The position numbers and the translations under genes are program-made. The notes beneath the pieces are model-generated. The model was not told the origin of the DNA and ran no database searches. It saw only the letters and a program-made list of their open reading frames with translations. A stretch of DNA of 64,000 nucleotides from Protonemura montana (Eukaryota > Arthropoda > Insecta > Plecoptera > Nemouridae): contig OX387605.1 in NCBI GenBank assembly GCA_947568835.1, positions 4,402,001 through 4,466,000 of the forward strand. The letters run 5' to 3'. This document shows positions 1 to 14,200 of the stretch, in pieces; within the stretch, counting starts at the first letter, position 1; each line of letters starts with the position of its first letter.

Positions 1-1862
1 CATTTCTTTCTATTGCACATATTATTATTAACTCGTATTTTGTGCGTTCTCTGAAAAAATCAGTCGGGATTGTGCAATGGCAAATGAAAAAGTTGATGTA
101 TGTTGAATATTGAATGCCATGCAGATTACAGATGAGTCGTGTGTATAGTTCATTTTCAGTGTAGTTACTAATTCGTATACTCAATGTGCTCGAATCAAAT
201 AGTAACGACGCGCTCCTTCCCATGCCGACCAGCACTCAGTCGCATCATGTGAGCATTTCTATTCGCTAATTAAAACGCAACTTCTACGGGAACTGTTGCA
301 CTTTTCTGTTTAGTGTTGATTCGCTGAACATTGGTTTATCCAGAGATTTCTGAGAAGATTGTTCCGCTCGCGTGTTCTGAAACATTTCAACATCAAGTCC
401 AATGTAATACTGTAATATCATTTCATTCGATTTCCAAGTCTTGGTAGATCAGAAACCAATTTGTGTTCTCCGATAGGTATAGGGACAGTATATCAAATAC
501 ACGTTGCCGTTACCTTCCAGCAAGATCCATCTGCCATTCATTTTTAACAGCTTGATACAGACTACAGGCGCCTGCCAGGCAATTTCCGTGCACACTCCGA
601 CGACTCAGTGCGCTGAATCCACGACGTCGATATGCACTGTTGATTTGTCTCAGATTCGATCAAATTAGCTTTATTGTAGCATTCTTGTAGAGGTACTACG
701 TTTTACGATTTGTCGTTTCATGCTGCACCGTATATTTCCCTCTTATATAGGCACTATAGCTGGCTCTAGTTTTATGGCATTTACCACGCGAATATTACTG
801 AAGGATGATTTCAGGCCTGGAACGTGCGCACTCCGATCGGAAGGATAGTTAATTTACTTTAATCCACCTTATTTCCTGCTAAACACGAAAGCGGCTTTCT
901 ATCTCATCAAATCAAAGCCAATCTCGTCTCATTCATTGGCTATACACACGTTGCAATTATCTAAAAAGGAATCTTGCCTCTTGCCCTGTGAATGGGTCTG
1001 TGCCCGCGGTAGTTGGCATTGGCAGTGGCTGATCCAGTGCTTCTTTTGGCTTACGTTCAAGTATCTTGGCATTCTCCGCGATCGCGCCAGAGAACTCCCG
1101 GCATATTTCATTGATCTCGTGTCGAAAATCCTCGCGAGCATTCGCGAACACTCACGCGCCACGCTGTGCCGCGGACACCGACGGGAAAACGGAATATATC
1201 GAGCAAGATATCCAAGATTGCAAATACCTCTGTGTAGTCGGGCACCAACATATGTGCGAGTGTCATATTCGCTATGTGTGATAAAGCGCACGTCGTTCGA
1301 GAATGAATCTGCGATTTGCTCTAAAACTGATTTACGACCACCCTCGAGTAATGAGTCGGCAATTAATGTATGACTCATTCATTAGCTCTCACGGTCGCGA
1401 GCAGCCGTGGGGTGCGAGAGACGCGCTTTATTGCGCGGCGTGGTTTATTCATCTGTGTGGGGGGCTTGCGGTCTTCTCAAATATACACGGGGTTTAAAGA
1501 GAGAGCATCCGTCTGGCTCACAGCCTCGTGACTTCTTGCGGGGGGTAAGAAAAATGACTGGTTGGCGATGGTGCTATTATCGGCAAGCTTAGTTGCAGCA
1601 TTCACAGTGTAACGTATTGCAAATTTGAATAAAACGATCGCTCTTCGTTTATGTGGAGCAGCTCAAGAGCCAAACGGGTCGCTCCTTAATGCACTAATTA
1701 ATTAAAATGAAGTTTTCATTTAGCGTACCGCCCAAGGCGCATAGACAAACTATGTCGCCAAAAAACGAAAGTGTTTTGTCTGAATTCACGTATTAATGGT
1801 CAAGAATTCAAATCCCATAGTGTTTGACGAAAAAGAAATATCTGTACCGCTCAGCAGCGATT

Positions 1863-2235
1863 TTAGAAATAGAATGTAGAGCTCGCGGAACGAACCGCGA
1901 CGCTGTCCTCAGCGGGCGCCTGATTTCGGCCGTCGCAGCTCCCTTCAGCAACCAATTGGCGAACGGTGAGAAAAGTTGATGATGAGTCGAGCAGATTACG
2001 AGCGAGGCGCAGAGCACAGTGTGGGAGGACGAAGAGAAGCGTCAGCTGGGTCGGCGTCGAGCGTCGCGACGCGGCCGTGGCAGGCGTCGTGACGGAGCGC
2101 ACGACGGCGTCGTCGACGTCGACGAGATCGATACACTCGGTACCTCGCCGCGGCGGCCGCGTGGGTGGCCGCACACACCGCGTCTTACCGCGGCAGGCAC
2201 CCCAAGTCCCTTGCTAGATCATCACTGACCGCTGG
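1863..2235. promoter_or_regulatory. CpG-dense block, possible promoter or enhancer
   Basis: This stretch is very rich in CpG and in CGTCG/CGACG-type short repeats, in contrast to the AT-rich surroundings. Open frames are present in several overlapping frames on both strands, as expected for CpG-rich non-coding DNA. Such a block could be a promoter region of the scaffold gene or a transposon remnant. No TATA box, clear initiator or first coding exon was found, so the call rests on composition only. Confidence 0.25.
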
Positions 2236-4407
2236 TCCGGCACCATGGCTACGACATTCGAGTGCTTTGTGCCCGTGAGAAGCTTCGTGGAGGCATTTTC
2301 CCCCAGAAACCACCTTGTCGTTAGCGGCCGGGTCATGAAAATAGTTCAGCTAAGCGTGTGGTCAACTTTCTGTGTGCTAACTGATGATGCCTCTGGTTGG
2401 CGTTCACACACAACCACCTGATTGGTAAATTGAATGCTTTACTTCGCGTCTTCCTTTGCTTATAATTTTATTTTGGATAATTTTTGATTTAATAAGTAAC
2501 AATTTGGTGAATCACAACGAAAAATTTTCAAGAAGAGTCTTTAGGTTCGGAACTAGAATTATGACTCTGACGGCTCCATCCCCTTATGTCAAAACGATCA
2601 TGGTCTTACCCTGGTTTATTGACAAAAGCGGTTCCGAATTTATCTTGGTACGAATTTATACTTTTCTCGATCTCAGTGTCGGTAATGCAATGCTGCAATG
2701 GACACATTGCAATGTTGCTGCTCTGGTTTTCTGCCATTTCCAGCCAAGCTTTTCCTGACACGCACTGTGCGTTGTGTCAGACCGTCGGTTGAACAGAGTC
2801 GAGTCGTCGCCGCCGCGCCGCCTGGCCGAGCTGTCAATCCGGCAGCTCGTTACCTCCACACTTTGTACGCGTCATTACTAGAACCATTGCCAACTGAGCT
2901 CCCCCCTGTTAATTATGAAATCGCTTGAGACAGATTTATACATATTTCAAGTCTCGCCGGATCGCAAGCGCGTCCAAAAGACACCCATCGCCAAACTATT
3001 TCAAGAGGATGCGTTGGTTTATGACTCCGTTCGGTTCCCAGAATCGCACTTAATGCACTGATAGCAGAAATTAAATGGTAATCCCATTTTTCACACGCCT
3101 AAATGCATCTGGCCACGTTTTTATCAAGTAACATTACCATGTTAAATATGATTTACTTTTCTTGCCATATAGATGTGCTTCTACTTCGAGCCAGCGGCAT
3201 GTTGGCTTGGAAATTATTTTTTGACGTAGAGTGTGCGTTATATATGAGACTATTATACATTTATAAGAGGAAAAGCGTACAAATATAGTGGGAACTTGAA
3301 AACCTGCGTCGTGCGAGTTTTCACGTCATCGAGGGAAGCGGCGCAAAAAGGTTTATAAAACAGGGGAGAATGTCAAAACAACTTTGGGCCGTCATGCCCT
3401 TAAGTTGAGCGCCCCACGCCGACGCCGACGCCAGCATTGTTAAGCTTTCGGCGGGAACTGCATTGTCTCTACGTTTGAAAACGTGCCGAGATCTGTTGTC
3501 TGTTGTGCGATGCCACCGCTCGGCGTGGTTGGAAATAAGAAGGCACTTCAGTCGATGCCAATTTAATAACTCCCACTTCGACTCTTCCCTTCTCCGTGAT
3601 GAACACACAACAAGAAAATAAAACCTGCTAAATTGCCACTAGTTGGTTGTACATAATTAGGTCTCCTCCACTTCAAATTTCATATTTTGTGAATTCTTTC
3701 AATTTAATTCTACAATTTTGTATCTGAAGTACGCCATGCTGTAGCTGTAGCTATTTAGATAAAAATATGCGTGGTCATACTCAAATGTGAATCAATCAGA
3801 TCTTAAATCCGCTGCAAAATATGAAACGTCTCAAAGATGTTCTTAATAGCAAAGACTGCAAACGTATATCGCGCGTGTCCCGCTCTAGCGAATTCAATTT
3901 GATCATATTTACATTGTATGTAATAAGTACATGGTGCACCCGACTGGAAATTTAATCTGAACATGAAGCATTGGGTTCTGCCACGACCACTGCTTTTGTA
4001 GATAATTGGCGAAAACTTTTCTCCCTCCACCCGCGGTTACGCGCGCAAATGAATGAAAAGGCACACACGCGTGACAAAAATAACTCGCTCCGTGTTGCGT
4101 GAAAGCATCCTGGAAACAAGGTCATCACGGCACGGCCGGCGGAAAACTCGCCCGCCGCGTGGCGTTTTCCGCCACAGGAAACTGACAGACAGGAAACATT
4201 TTCTTGTGCTTCGCGCGCGCTGCCGGTTGGCCCGCTGTGTTACATGTACGTTGCAGCGAACGTTGTTGCAATTTACATCCTCGGGGGAGGTCGCCCTCGG
4301 CACATAGCAACCCCGTGCGTCAACAAATTCGCCGTGTGTTTGTGTGCCACGCCTGCAATGCATACACGCACTACGACTTCACGCGGGTGCCCGCCTAACT
4401 ATAGTTC

Positions 4408-4466
4408 GGAGTACCTACTTCGGCCGCCATGGCAAGACATAGCAATGGCGGCCGAAGTACTCGGAG
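4408..4466. repeat. Perfect 15-bp inverted repeat (hairpin) with YY1-like cores
   Basis: The arm at 4416-4430 (TACTTCGGCCGCCAT) is the exact reverse complement of 4445-4459 (ATGGCGGCCGAAGTA), with a 14-nt loop between them. Three more pairs (4409-4411 with 4460-4462) can form if four left-arm bases (4412-4415) bulge out. Each arm contains ATGGCGGC or its complement, the core of the YY1 binding motif. It lies in a CpG-rich part of non-coding DNA. Whether it acts as paired protein sites, as an RNA hairpin, or is a transposon end is not decided by the sequence. Confidence 0.5.
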
Positions 4467-5280
4467 TCCTTCGTTTCCTTCCTCTTACGGGATTTCTGAG
4501 AAGACGCTGTGATCTAATCCAGGACTAACTTGTTGTGTCCTGCCCACCGATAATTTTACCACGCCGTAAGCCCAACCCTTCTCGTTTTCGGTTTATGGGT
4601 CGGGGCGATTTCAGGTAACGGTTTGAGCTCTCTGGCTTACGCGGAAGATGTATGGGGGCGAGGATACATGTATGGGACTAGTTTGTCAAACTCTTACCAT
4701 TCCCAAAAGTCGCCGAACGGCGTCCCGAGTCTATTAAACCATCACCCATTTATCATCGCCCACGCCCGACACGAGGTGCTATCGCAAGCCCTCGAGCTTG
4801 GGGACGGTGAAATGAATTGAAATTATTTCGCGACATGTTAACTGTAATTGCAAGGCGACATTAACATTCAATTATGTGCCTATAAATAGGAATGACAATT
4901 GACATGTCGTTTTATATTTTAAATTATGATCCTTGAGGGCATTTTATGCACGGCTTGGCGGGTTTCCATGAACTGAACGTTTTAAATTAAATATTGATCT
5001 GCGCGGTTTCCGTTTGTAATTTGTATGTTCATCTATATTTTTACTCGTTTTTCAAACTTAGGTGAACTTTCAAAGTTGTGCTCGTAGACTAACATTGAAA
5101 AACACGTGTGCATGCATCTGTTTCGATGTTTGATTCTGAATTTGAAGTTGCCCTACAAGCGATAGCAACAGCGACTCGTTGCGCCGAATTAATTACAGTT
5201 CAGAAGTAGAGGGATTGTTCCTTCCACTCAGGGAATCAGAGTGGGGTTTCCATACCTGAATGGTACGCTCTTCATTGCAG

Positions 5281-8200
5281 GTGAACGGAGTGGTCGTACA
5301 GGGGAGATGTCACCTGAACGCGTCGGCCATCATCAAAGGACTGCCCGGTCCCGTGTTCAAAGTCATACTGCTCAGGTAAGACCAACGCAGGAATCACTCT
5401 CCGACACGTCATTGTGCTGACGAGATCAAGTTCGAGGCCAGTTTCGGACACAATTCATTTTTGGAGACAATTCCAAAATGGACGTAACTTTTACCGCTAT
5501 GGAAATAGAGCTAAGAATATAAATGCATCAACTCGTTATTCTAATTTTGTATGGGTGAATGAAACAACAGTTCGAAAATGTATTGGTTTGTCTCGCTGCG
5601 CTCAGCTCCCAGAAGCAATGGCGCGTATACCAATGCCTTTTATTAATCAATTTTCTAAATAGTAAAACGGCCATTTGCGACAGTAAATATATTCGGAAAA
5701 TCTTTAGAAGAAATGGTGGGACCTAGAGATCCATTTCCCATTCGGGAACTATAAAACAGAAAGCCGTGGCAGTCAAATGACTCCCACTTCTCGCAACATG
5801 AAAGTGATTAACGCAAAAGTTAATCGACGACGGAGAAAGCATAACTTCAAAGTCACTCCACGGCACCGAGATTCATTTTCCGTTTTCCTTTTGTCCCGTC
5901 TTCGTCGAGAATCACTCGAAAGTCTAGAGTACTTCGCGTCGCCAGATTTGATAGGTAATCGCTCGACTCAAAGTTGCACTCGCACATGGTTTGCAAGCAA
6001 TGATTAGTAAAGTTGCAAGCCGACGCTAAAGTACCGGCGTCCATTTCGCGGCGCGCCAGCTGGTGTGTGAAGAACATGTCACACTCCCTGCTTCGACATC
6101 GATGACAAAAGACCATGAAAGGTGGTAGACCAAGGGGTAGTTCAACCACTTCATCGAGTAAAACTGCGGTCAGCTTACCAATAAACCATGCAGATGATAT
6201 TGTGACGGTTGTGGATGGCACGTACGGTACTCACGTGGTGTAGCTTGATTACTTTAGCGTTACAACACCGATAATCTGATTTGTTCTGGTATCAAGAAAG
6301 TCATCCTATCGAAAGCAGCTCGTTGAAAATGGCAAGCACCGCGGCCAAATTGTAAATGGCGTTTTTTTTTGTTTTTGTTGTTCAGCAAAAAATGCATTGG
6401 GTGACAAGCGTTTCAATTTCGCACATATTTTAATAATCTTGACCTTAAAGCGCACGGGCTTTTAAGCAAAGGTTTGTCCTGGAAAAAGAGACGTGCTGCT
6501 TACCAAGAGAGAAAGGGATAGAACGTGGCTTTGCGGATGAACAAGCGCGTTCAGCTCACAGTTACACGCCTGAACATCTTCGTTTTCACGTTTTGCCCCA
6601 GCGCCGTGCAGTGCCCAACGCCAGCATTTCCCCGTGGGCCATGGAAATGGCTTGGCAGTCTCGGCCTCTGCCTGTGTGCGAAGTAACGTTACATCCGCCC
6701 ACGCAACAATTCCCGGACCGGCTTGCCCACCCTTAACTGCCCTCGGTCCCTAAGCCGCACCGCGCTACAGGCATTAATCCTGCATTCTAAATCTTGTCAA
6801 AACCACAACAAATAACGTGGAATAATTGCAATTCACTCGTCCTTTTTTTTACATAAAATACGAGTTCATGCGTCACAGCGATAAGACTTGCTACCTGTGA
6901 TAATATTTCTCTTGTACCGCTTTGGATTCCACGTGAGTCAGCTCGCTTTTTGCATGACACTCAATTGCACCTTTGTAACTCAATCATTTTTTATTTAGAA
7001 TCTACGCGCCAACGAACCTACTCAGTAGTTACTCATTCAGTTACACGGAGTGAAACAAATGCTCGGCGGCCGTTTTGACCTCACCATTATTTGTCTCCCA
7101 TGTTGTTATTTGTGTCCTGGAGGTTGTGGACAATGATTGCCAGCTCCAGTGTGGTGTGAAAACGATTGGTCGCCAATAATAAAGAAATCCAACGAAGGAC
7201 AGGTGCTTCTCGATGCATTGTACCACACTCAACGATTGTACCAAACACAGGTGTTTAACACCGCTCTGCCGGTTCAGCAGCACCACGTGCTCTCCGATCG
7301 TAAAAAAACAGGGATGATCAAGTGTTTGTGTTAGTTACTCCTAGAGCAAAAAGGGATGCGTGCTTCGGTGCGTGGGACACGCTCGACTGTTTTGTTCCTA
7401 CTTCATTTGAATCGGCGCTGGCGCGTTTATTTCCATCTTCGCACGTCCGCACTAAGTCAATTGCCCTGCAAGTGCGTTGCTCACTGCGTGCTGATTCCAT
7501 GGATATGTCGTGTGACCGGTCACATTGCACTTCCTCACTAAACCTTGAGATAGAAATGGGTGCTAGGAAAACGATGTGGAGCCAAGTCTCGTTCAAAGAT
7601 GAGCGTGTCAAGAGACATGATGCATTTTCTTGAAAGGGAAAATACCCAAATCAGGTACTATAAGAGATAATACATCTGGATCAATAGCTTGCAAACTTCT
7701 ATAATTAACAAGAAAAAACATCAATACAGAAAAGGACGCACGATCATCCAATTGTTAAAGTCCCTCTAATTATGTTCGAAGTTGGCGGAAATGAAAAACG
7801 GTTCGAGATCTTCGTTCGCCCCGGGGACACTTCTGAAACAACATGCTTATCAAAATGCAATTAGAACGAGATTGAGCGCGGGGAAGGCTGCGAGGAAAGT
7901 TAAATTTAGGGGCGCAATTTTGGCGTCTCGGCTTCACGACGTCGACGAGCTTGAATTTCGTCTGACCTGTGGTCTGACTGATAGAGATCTTCATTGCTGT
8001 TTCATTGTACGAACACCGAAACGAAATTAAACAGGCTTTTAACTCTTCAATGTAATCCGTTTGGGTGTTTTTTTTTTGTAAAAATCACCCTTTAGAGAAG
8101 AGTAATCTCCAGATTTGCACTCATTTATGTTTTTAATCATGGCGTTAACTCAATAGGGTGGGTGGTCGGCCGACTCTTTTGTGCGAAATTCGTGAGAGTC

Positions 8201-11200
8201 AATGAAAAATGATATCCCTTTGGCAAACCAAACCAAACCAGTGTTTCTAGAGCCACAAAACGAGAGCCGAAAGACATTCCCTCTTTCCCCGAAAGAGTTG
8301 TTGTAAACTGTAATGAAAGAAGCCCGTCTTGAAAACTCTTTAGAATTGGAAAGGGGAAAAAGTACATTAGCGCCAAGATATAAACGCTTCGGATCTAGTC
8401 TCGAACGAGTGTTCACACTTTTGAATAAAAGTTTGCAGATCCGAATATATGAATTCTGCTAATAAATTGTAGTCCCGTCTTGAAGAATAGCTACTTGCTG
8501 TAAGAACTGCTATAATTTATTTCGCCCGACCAGCTATGCAACCCATCGTACTCTCGTGTACGCTGTGTTCGTATATCTCTCAGGAGCCGCTCAGCAGACA
8601 GGGATGTGAAACAGGAGCGGTTATTTTTCATGGCGTTCGCTGCAAAGATTGATCTTCGAAATTTCAATATGCATGTTATCGATTATCTGGTTGCTCGGTT
8701 TAAAAGTAATAACACGCTGAACTACGTAAGCAATATCACGTCTTGCATATTGCCGCATCCAATTCATCATTCAATATGGTGTGTTCAAACTTCAGAGAGC
8801 CTCGGCCAAATCAATCAATCAATTCATCAGACCAATCTCGTTGTATTGATTCGGGCCTCGTGCGCTGATCGTATGGGTATACTATTTGTCATTGTTGAAC
8901 TAACGCCGACAAATCGCTGCAGCGTGCTGCCCTCTGGACCACTATCGCACAGGTTTATAGCGCGAGTTTGATTATATTTCTATTTCACATATTTACTATC
9001 ATTTAGTTTCTGAATGACTTGTTATTGTCGACATAAAAATCATTTGATTGATACCGACGTATGGCATCGATAGTGACTCGGTATCCATTAAGTCTAGTTC
9101 CACGTGATAGCCCGGCCAAGTGATACCAGTGTGAATAAAGTGGCGACGATCAAACAGCTGGTTGCACAGTTCGCTTTAGTTGATTCGTGGTGGGCTCTAG
9201 CGTGGCCAACAGCAAGCAGTCGGCGCGGCCAATCAAGTTTTTTGCTCGCCGCTTCACGATGTTGCTCACGTCAAGATAGCTGAGCTCGCCGCGCCGTGCC
9301 GTGCCGTGCGTCGTCGTCGTGCCTTCAGTTTACCTGTGCGATCGCTACATTGCCGCACGTACGAATATGTAGTGTACAAAGCGACGAGATCGGATTACGT
9401 CTCTGCCTTGTTTTCACGCGCTCGGCCTGTCACTAGCTCACCTGGCGTGTGCTTTCGGTCATTCGTGATCGCGATCGCAGTGTAAGGAGTTTGTGCATAC
9501 AGTGTCGTCGAACGATATCAACCTGGGTATTTAAATCTTGACCGGGATCTCTACGCAGTGCTATTTATTTATGCTTGCTGTTCGCATATTATGTAAGCAT
9601 AGTTTTAAACTGACTTTATTCTAACTGTGCTGAGTGAAAATGGATGGCTCCTTGTTATTTGAAGTTATTTTCGTGCCGTAACGAAGAAGGTGGGTTATTC
9701 AAGCGTTTTTCCATATCCTGTATTTTTTTTTAACTGTAATGAGATTCTTCCTGTAACTATTTACGTTCAAAAAAGAGCATTTTTTTCGCTGCTCGACTTG
9801 TCGTCGCGTCGGTATTATCCAACATTTGATATCGGCTGGCGAGCTCAAGTCTAATGTGTTCGGTGTGTCGCTAATCGGCGTCCTCGTTGCCGAAAGCGTA
9901 TCGCACCTCGCGAGTGATAAACCGAAACGCGAGCAAGTGAATCGCGGAACGACCGCGGCGAAAGGTGCCCACGGTGTGAACCTAGAGCTAGCTCATTCTG
10001 TTCATTCACACTTTTTAAATTCAATTCCGTTGTGATTTGCGGCGAGCGATTTCGCCCGAACTAGAATCGGAGGAAACACATGCAATTGTCGTATATTTGT
10101 TCACCACACGACCGTCCTGCTGATACGTGTAATACTGAGACGTGTTATCGGGTTGGGATGTGGTCTCAGAACGGGAGGTTAAGCGACACGGTCAATGATA
10201 ACGGCGTGTTGTTTTCGTTGAATCATTCGTTCGACTAATTAGGCCTGCGCCGGCCTCTCCCATGTCAATTCTTAAAGATACTATTTGACTAGTGCCACGG
10301 GGGCCACTGTCAAAACAGTGCGTCTTCTATCACAACAAACCAATCAACACTGGATGTTATTTGCTAATCCCCGCGATTCCCAGCCTCCGTGCTCGGCACC
10401 GTAGGTAGGTGACAGTGAGCGTATGCTTTCACCGCGTGCTCGTGGTGTTTGCTCGCGGCTCAGATGCGCGATTTGATGGCACCATCATGCCGGGCGTTAT
10501 GAATTGTGTTGACCTAATTGCGCAGATTCGTTCGTTTATACATGAACCACCACGGTTCTCTCTATGTAATTGTAGTCATTTCAACACATCTATACCTACC
10601 GGTTCTGGTCCCGTTATTTGCTCAGCTTTATGAAACAGAAATCTCTCTTTTTTTCGAAAATGATTTAAAATGAGCAGGAAGTTGTTGTACCAAAGAGATA
10701 CCATACCAAGGCGAGGGGTACTAGAAATTCCAAATGCGTATGCTTACAACTTTTATTTTCGATCTTGCCGAACTTGTTCGGTGGCTGGCCAAAAAGGAGG
10801 CAAACCGCTCGATGTCGATTAATATAATGCGTCAACAATCTGCTATTTTTTAACATTGATTAGCAGGTTTCACCTCCCCAACCATTATTCCTACGACTCG
10901 GCCACATATCTAAAGAAAAAAAAGAAAGAAAAATGTTGTCACGTAATTGGATTAATAAATCACACTCTTTGCTGGCACTTCCATATCGGGGTCTTTGGGA
11001 CAGCAACTAATTCGAATGCATAAACGCAGTGTAAATCCACAGATGACGTCGTTGGAGGCTGCGGATGACGTCGTTCGGACTGGAAAATGACGTAAAAGTG
11101 CACGCATGGCGTTGGAAACATGCTCCGCGATTCCGCATGTGTTCGTTCCGTGTCAAAACCGAGTGATTTACAGTGAGTGAAGATGCGTTTATTAAGAAAC

Positions 11201-14200
11201 GGTGTCCGCGATATTCCCAAGACGTATACAGGAAATTTGCTAATTAATTTAGCTCCGTGCACACCTAGAAACTAGCGTCAGTCGCGTTGGCGCGTTTGCC
11301 TCGGTATGTATTTGAAATCATCCGAGTGAACAGTCTGCCTCAGAATTGTGCGAATAGAGTTGAATCCTTATCACTCGTGCCTGTGCTCTGCTGTCGCCTT
11401 ATCGGCGCGGGCCCCGCTGGCTGTTTGCATTGCCGACGTCTGGAATATCAGCAGTCCATTCGTTGCAGGTAACAGTTGGAAGGATATAGGTTATAATACA
11501 TTGTCTGGAAGTCTAGGTGCATCAACACCAGTCCAAATAACAATGCCGCAGAGAGGCGCCTACTACACCAGGAGCTCTAGGTACATAATGAAGTGATTTT
11601 GAAGTACCTTTCTCAACATCTTCTACCGACCTCAGCTGGAGAGATATTCGGGTGTTAGGTCTAAGTGTTGACATTAAATTCTGTTGACCCATTATGGCTC
11701 AAGGTGACCATCGGAAGGTCTATAAAAAGATTAAATAACATTGTGTCTGTGTGTGTGTGTGTTTCTAGCAGCTGTCTGCAAGTTTTGAGTAGCGCTTATG
11801 CACGTTGCAAGAAATTGTCACACATTGAGAACACACACCTAACCTATTTGATGCTCGTAATTGTATATTTTCATTGAGATCACTGTGATCCGAAAGGTAA
11901 AGACCGCTAGCCGCCTCCACCTCGTGCTAGTGCTCCTTTGACGCTAATGCCGGTAATTGAATATCCGTGCCGGCATCCTTGTTTGCAAACTACCATGCCT
12001 ACCACCACTAGGTGCACGGCACGGCCCGCATGTGGCCACAGCGATTCCGTCCTCAGACTGACAGAACGCGCATTCGCTCAAAGAGGCACTCGATGCTTGC
12101 CCGTCTGTTGATTCTATCTGCGATAACACTGTGTGTTGTAATTACAGCTTCGATTGTCTGATCCTTTGTGTAATTGAATCAGTCGGCGTGCGATTATTTG
12201 TTACACACATGTTGACTATGTAGTTAACAGCAATGTAGCTATTAGTTGTTTGATTCGCTTTCAACCGAAAGCTTGGGACATGAAAGAATATTTTATTTTC
12301 ATGTATTTCGTCCTTGACGTGTGTTTGTTTGTGATTTATTGTTTTTTATTCTATACTCGAGATGTTTTTAGGGAGTGAGTTACTTAGAGATAGGTACTAT
12401 CTGGTACAGCAATGTTTCAGTTAGAATCGAAGAAAGGACTCGCGAGAGAGCATCAAAGTAAACATTGCCACTCCATTTAACAAGTGGTTATCAGCGATAA
12501 AAGCTGCACTGTCCCAAGACAGAACCTCCGGCACTAGTTCTCGCCGCTAAGTGGTCGCGTTCCAAGGGACTAGCGGGGTTCCTTCATTTATAAGCTAATG
12601 AGTTTAGCTAGTCCGAGCGAATTATCACTCGTGCAGAGACGGTCACAACGCTACAACGCTTTAGAGGCATATATTGTCTTATCCTTCGCCTGAGTAGAAT
12701 TAGGCAAAGTCTTTTGGCACAGAACGAGTTGGTTATGATAAGTCATTGCCCTACCCCAAGGGAAATAATGACACATTATATTACCCGTCTTCATCATTTG
12801 CTTTACGCGTGGCACTATTATCTTTTTTATTTCATGACAGTTAAATTTTACCTTTGTCCGTGTATCCACTCTTAGGGGTACATTGCACTGGCATGTACGT
12901 CTGCAATGTCCATTTAAACTCGTATCAATCCTAAACACCTGTTTTTTAATTAATATGAATCGCTTCTGTACGATTACAACAGGCTACGAGGTACCTTTTC
13001 TCTACGACTTTTTCTCGTCGCGCATGTCACATTTAAGAGATCAAAACAGAGCTTAGTTTTGTTTTCGAGGGTGATTTTGGTTCGGATCGAAATGTCAAGC
13101 GTGTCTAGGCACGTGCCTTGAATGCCGGCGGTCTCCATTCGGAGGGCAGAGGCCCGTTTGGCCCCACTGGCGCTAACTATTGTCTCTTTTTATGTGCAGG
13201 CGAGACGCGGCGATCGAGGAGCTCGCCGTGAAGCCGATCACGCAGTTCCCCGTCACGTTGGATGATGAGGTAAGCACACGTGTGTTAGTCAAACTGTCAC
13301 AAACACCCGCAAACTGCCGAACTCGTTGCGCACCTTTCCTTCGTTTACGGCTTTCACGAGTGGGTTTTCTCCTCAAGATCATAGCTGGTGAAGGGGCGCA
13401 CTATGTCGCATCACGTTTATATTTAATGTTGGCACTTCCAGCGCTTAATTTTCGAAAAACATTTCCGACAAGTTACGGTTTTTCAGACATGTCGTTGGTA
13501 TTTGGCCCCACCAAATGCTACTCTGCTCAGCTAAGTAGCGTACATTCAATCAAAATTTGGAAACGGGCATTGCTTTAGCAAGTCAATATTTTCAAAAAAA
13601 TGTAAATTTTGAAGATGTTAGGATTTAATTTAAAGGTGGAACATCCCTTTAAGTGTTCTCTAACTTATTTGCTTGCTCTTCGCAGACACCTGAGGAGAGG
13701 TACAGCAACTTCAAAGGCCTCCGAACCGTCACCATTAAGAAGGTACATCCATTTCCTTTTCGTTTACGTACATTATTTCCATTATTCTTCCGGATGTTGT
13801 ATATTCTCTTTCGTCTAATTTCTCAACTTATTTTCTTTGTCCGGCTGTTTAACTTTCTGGTTTCATTACCTCTTTTTGTCCATTTTTCTTCTTCACGTGA
13901 ACATAGTACACACTCATGGCCCACTATGAGTGCATGTTTTTTTAAACTTTGCATCATATCTGGTCAAATAATATGCAGTTCTGCAAATAATGCAGTAATC
14001 TTACTAAATAAAGTAATATTCTGGCCCTAAAGCAAGATTCCATATTTTGCTGTTTGTCTACCTGAAATTTTCAAGTGAATTGGCGCATTTTGATGCTTTG
14101 TGAAACCTTTTGCTAAGATACAACAACTACTGAGGGAAAGTTTTGTTCTGTGTACCTTCAGGTAAATTGGTTATGGTAAAAGTTCTGTCGTACTATGTAC

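Larger units (their letters stand above)
1..5280. other. No exon recognised; upstream or intronic DNA of the multi-PDZ gene
   Basis: I see no PDZ-like or other recognisable coding exon in these 5.3 kb. The exon at 5281 begins inside a PDZ domain, so earlier exons must lie left of the window or in short pieces I could not recognise. What stands out is a CpG-dense block near 1863-2235 and an inverted repeat at 4416-4459. Open frames near 930-1378 exist on both strands at once and look like chance products of CpG-rich sequence. Confidence 0.5.

Noticed and set aside
929..1378. Long overlapping open frames on both strands
   Set aside because: They overlap each other, lack any recognisable domain, and lie in GC-rich non-coding DNA, where stops are rare by chance.
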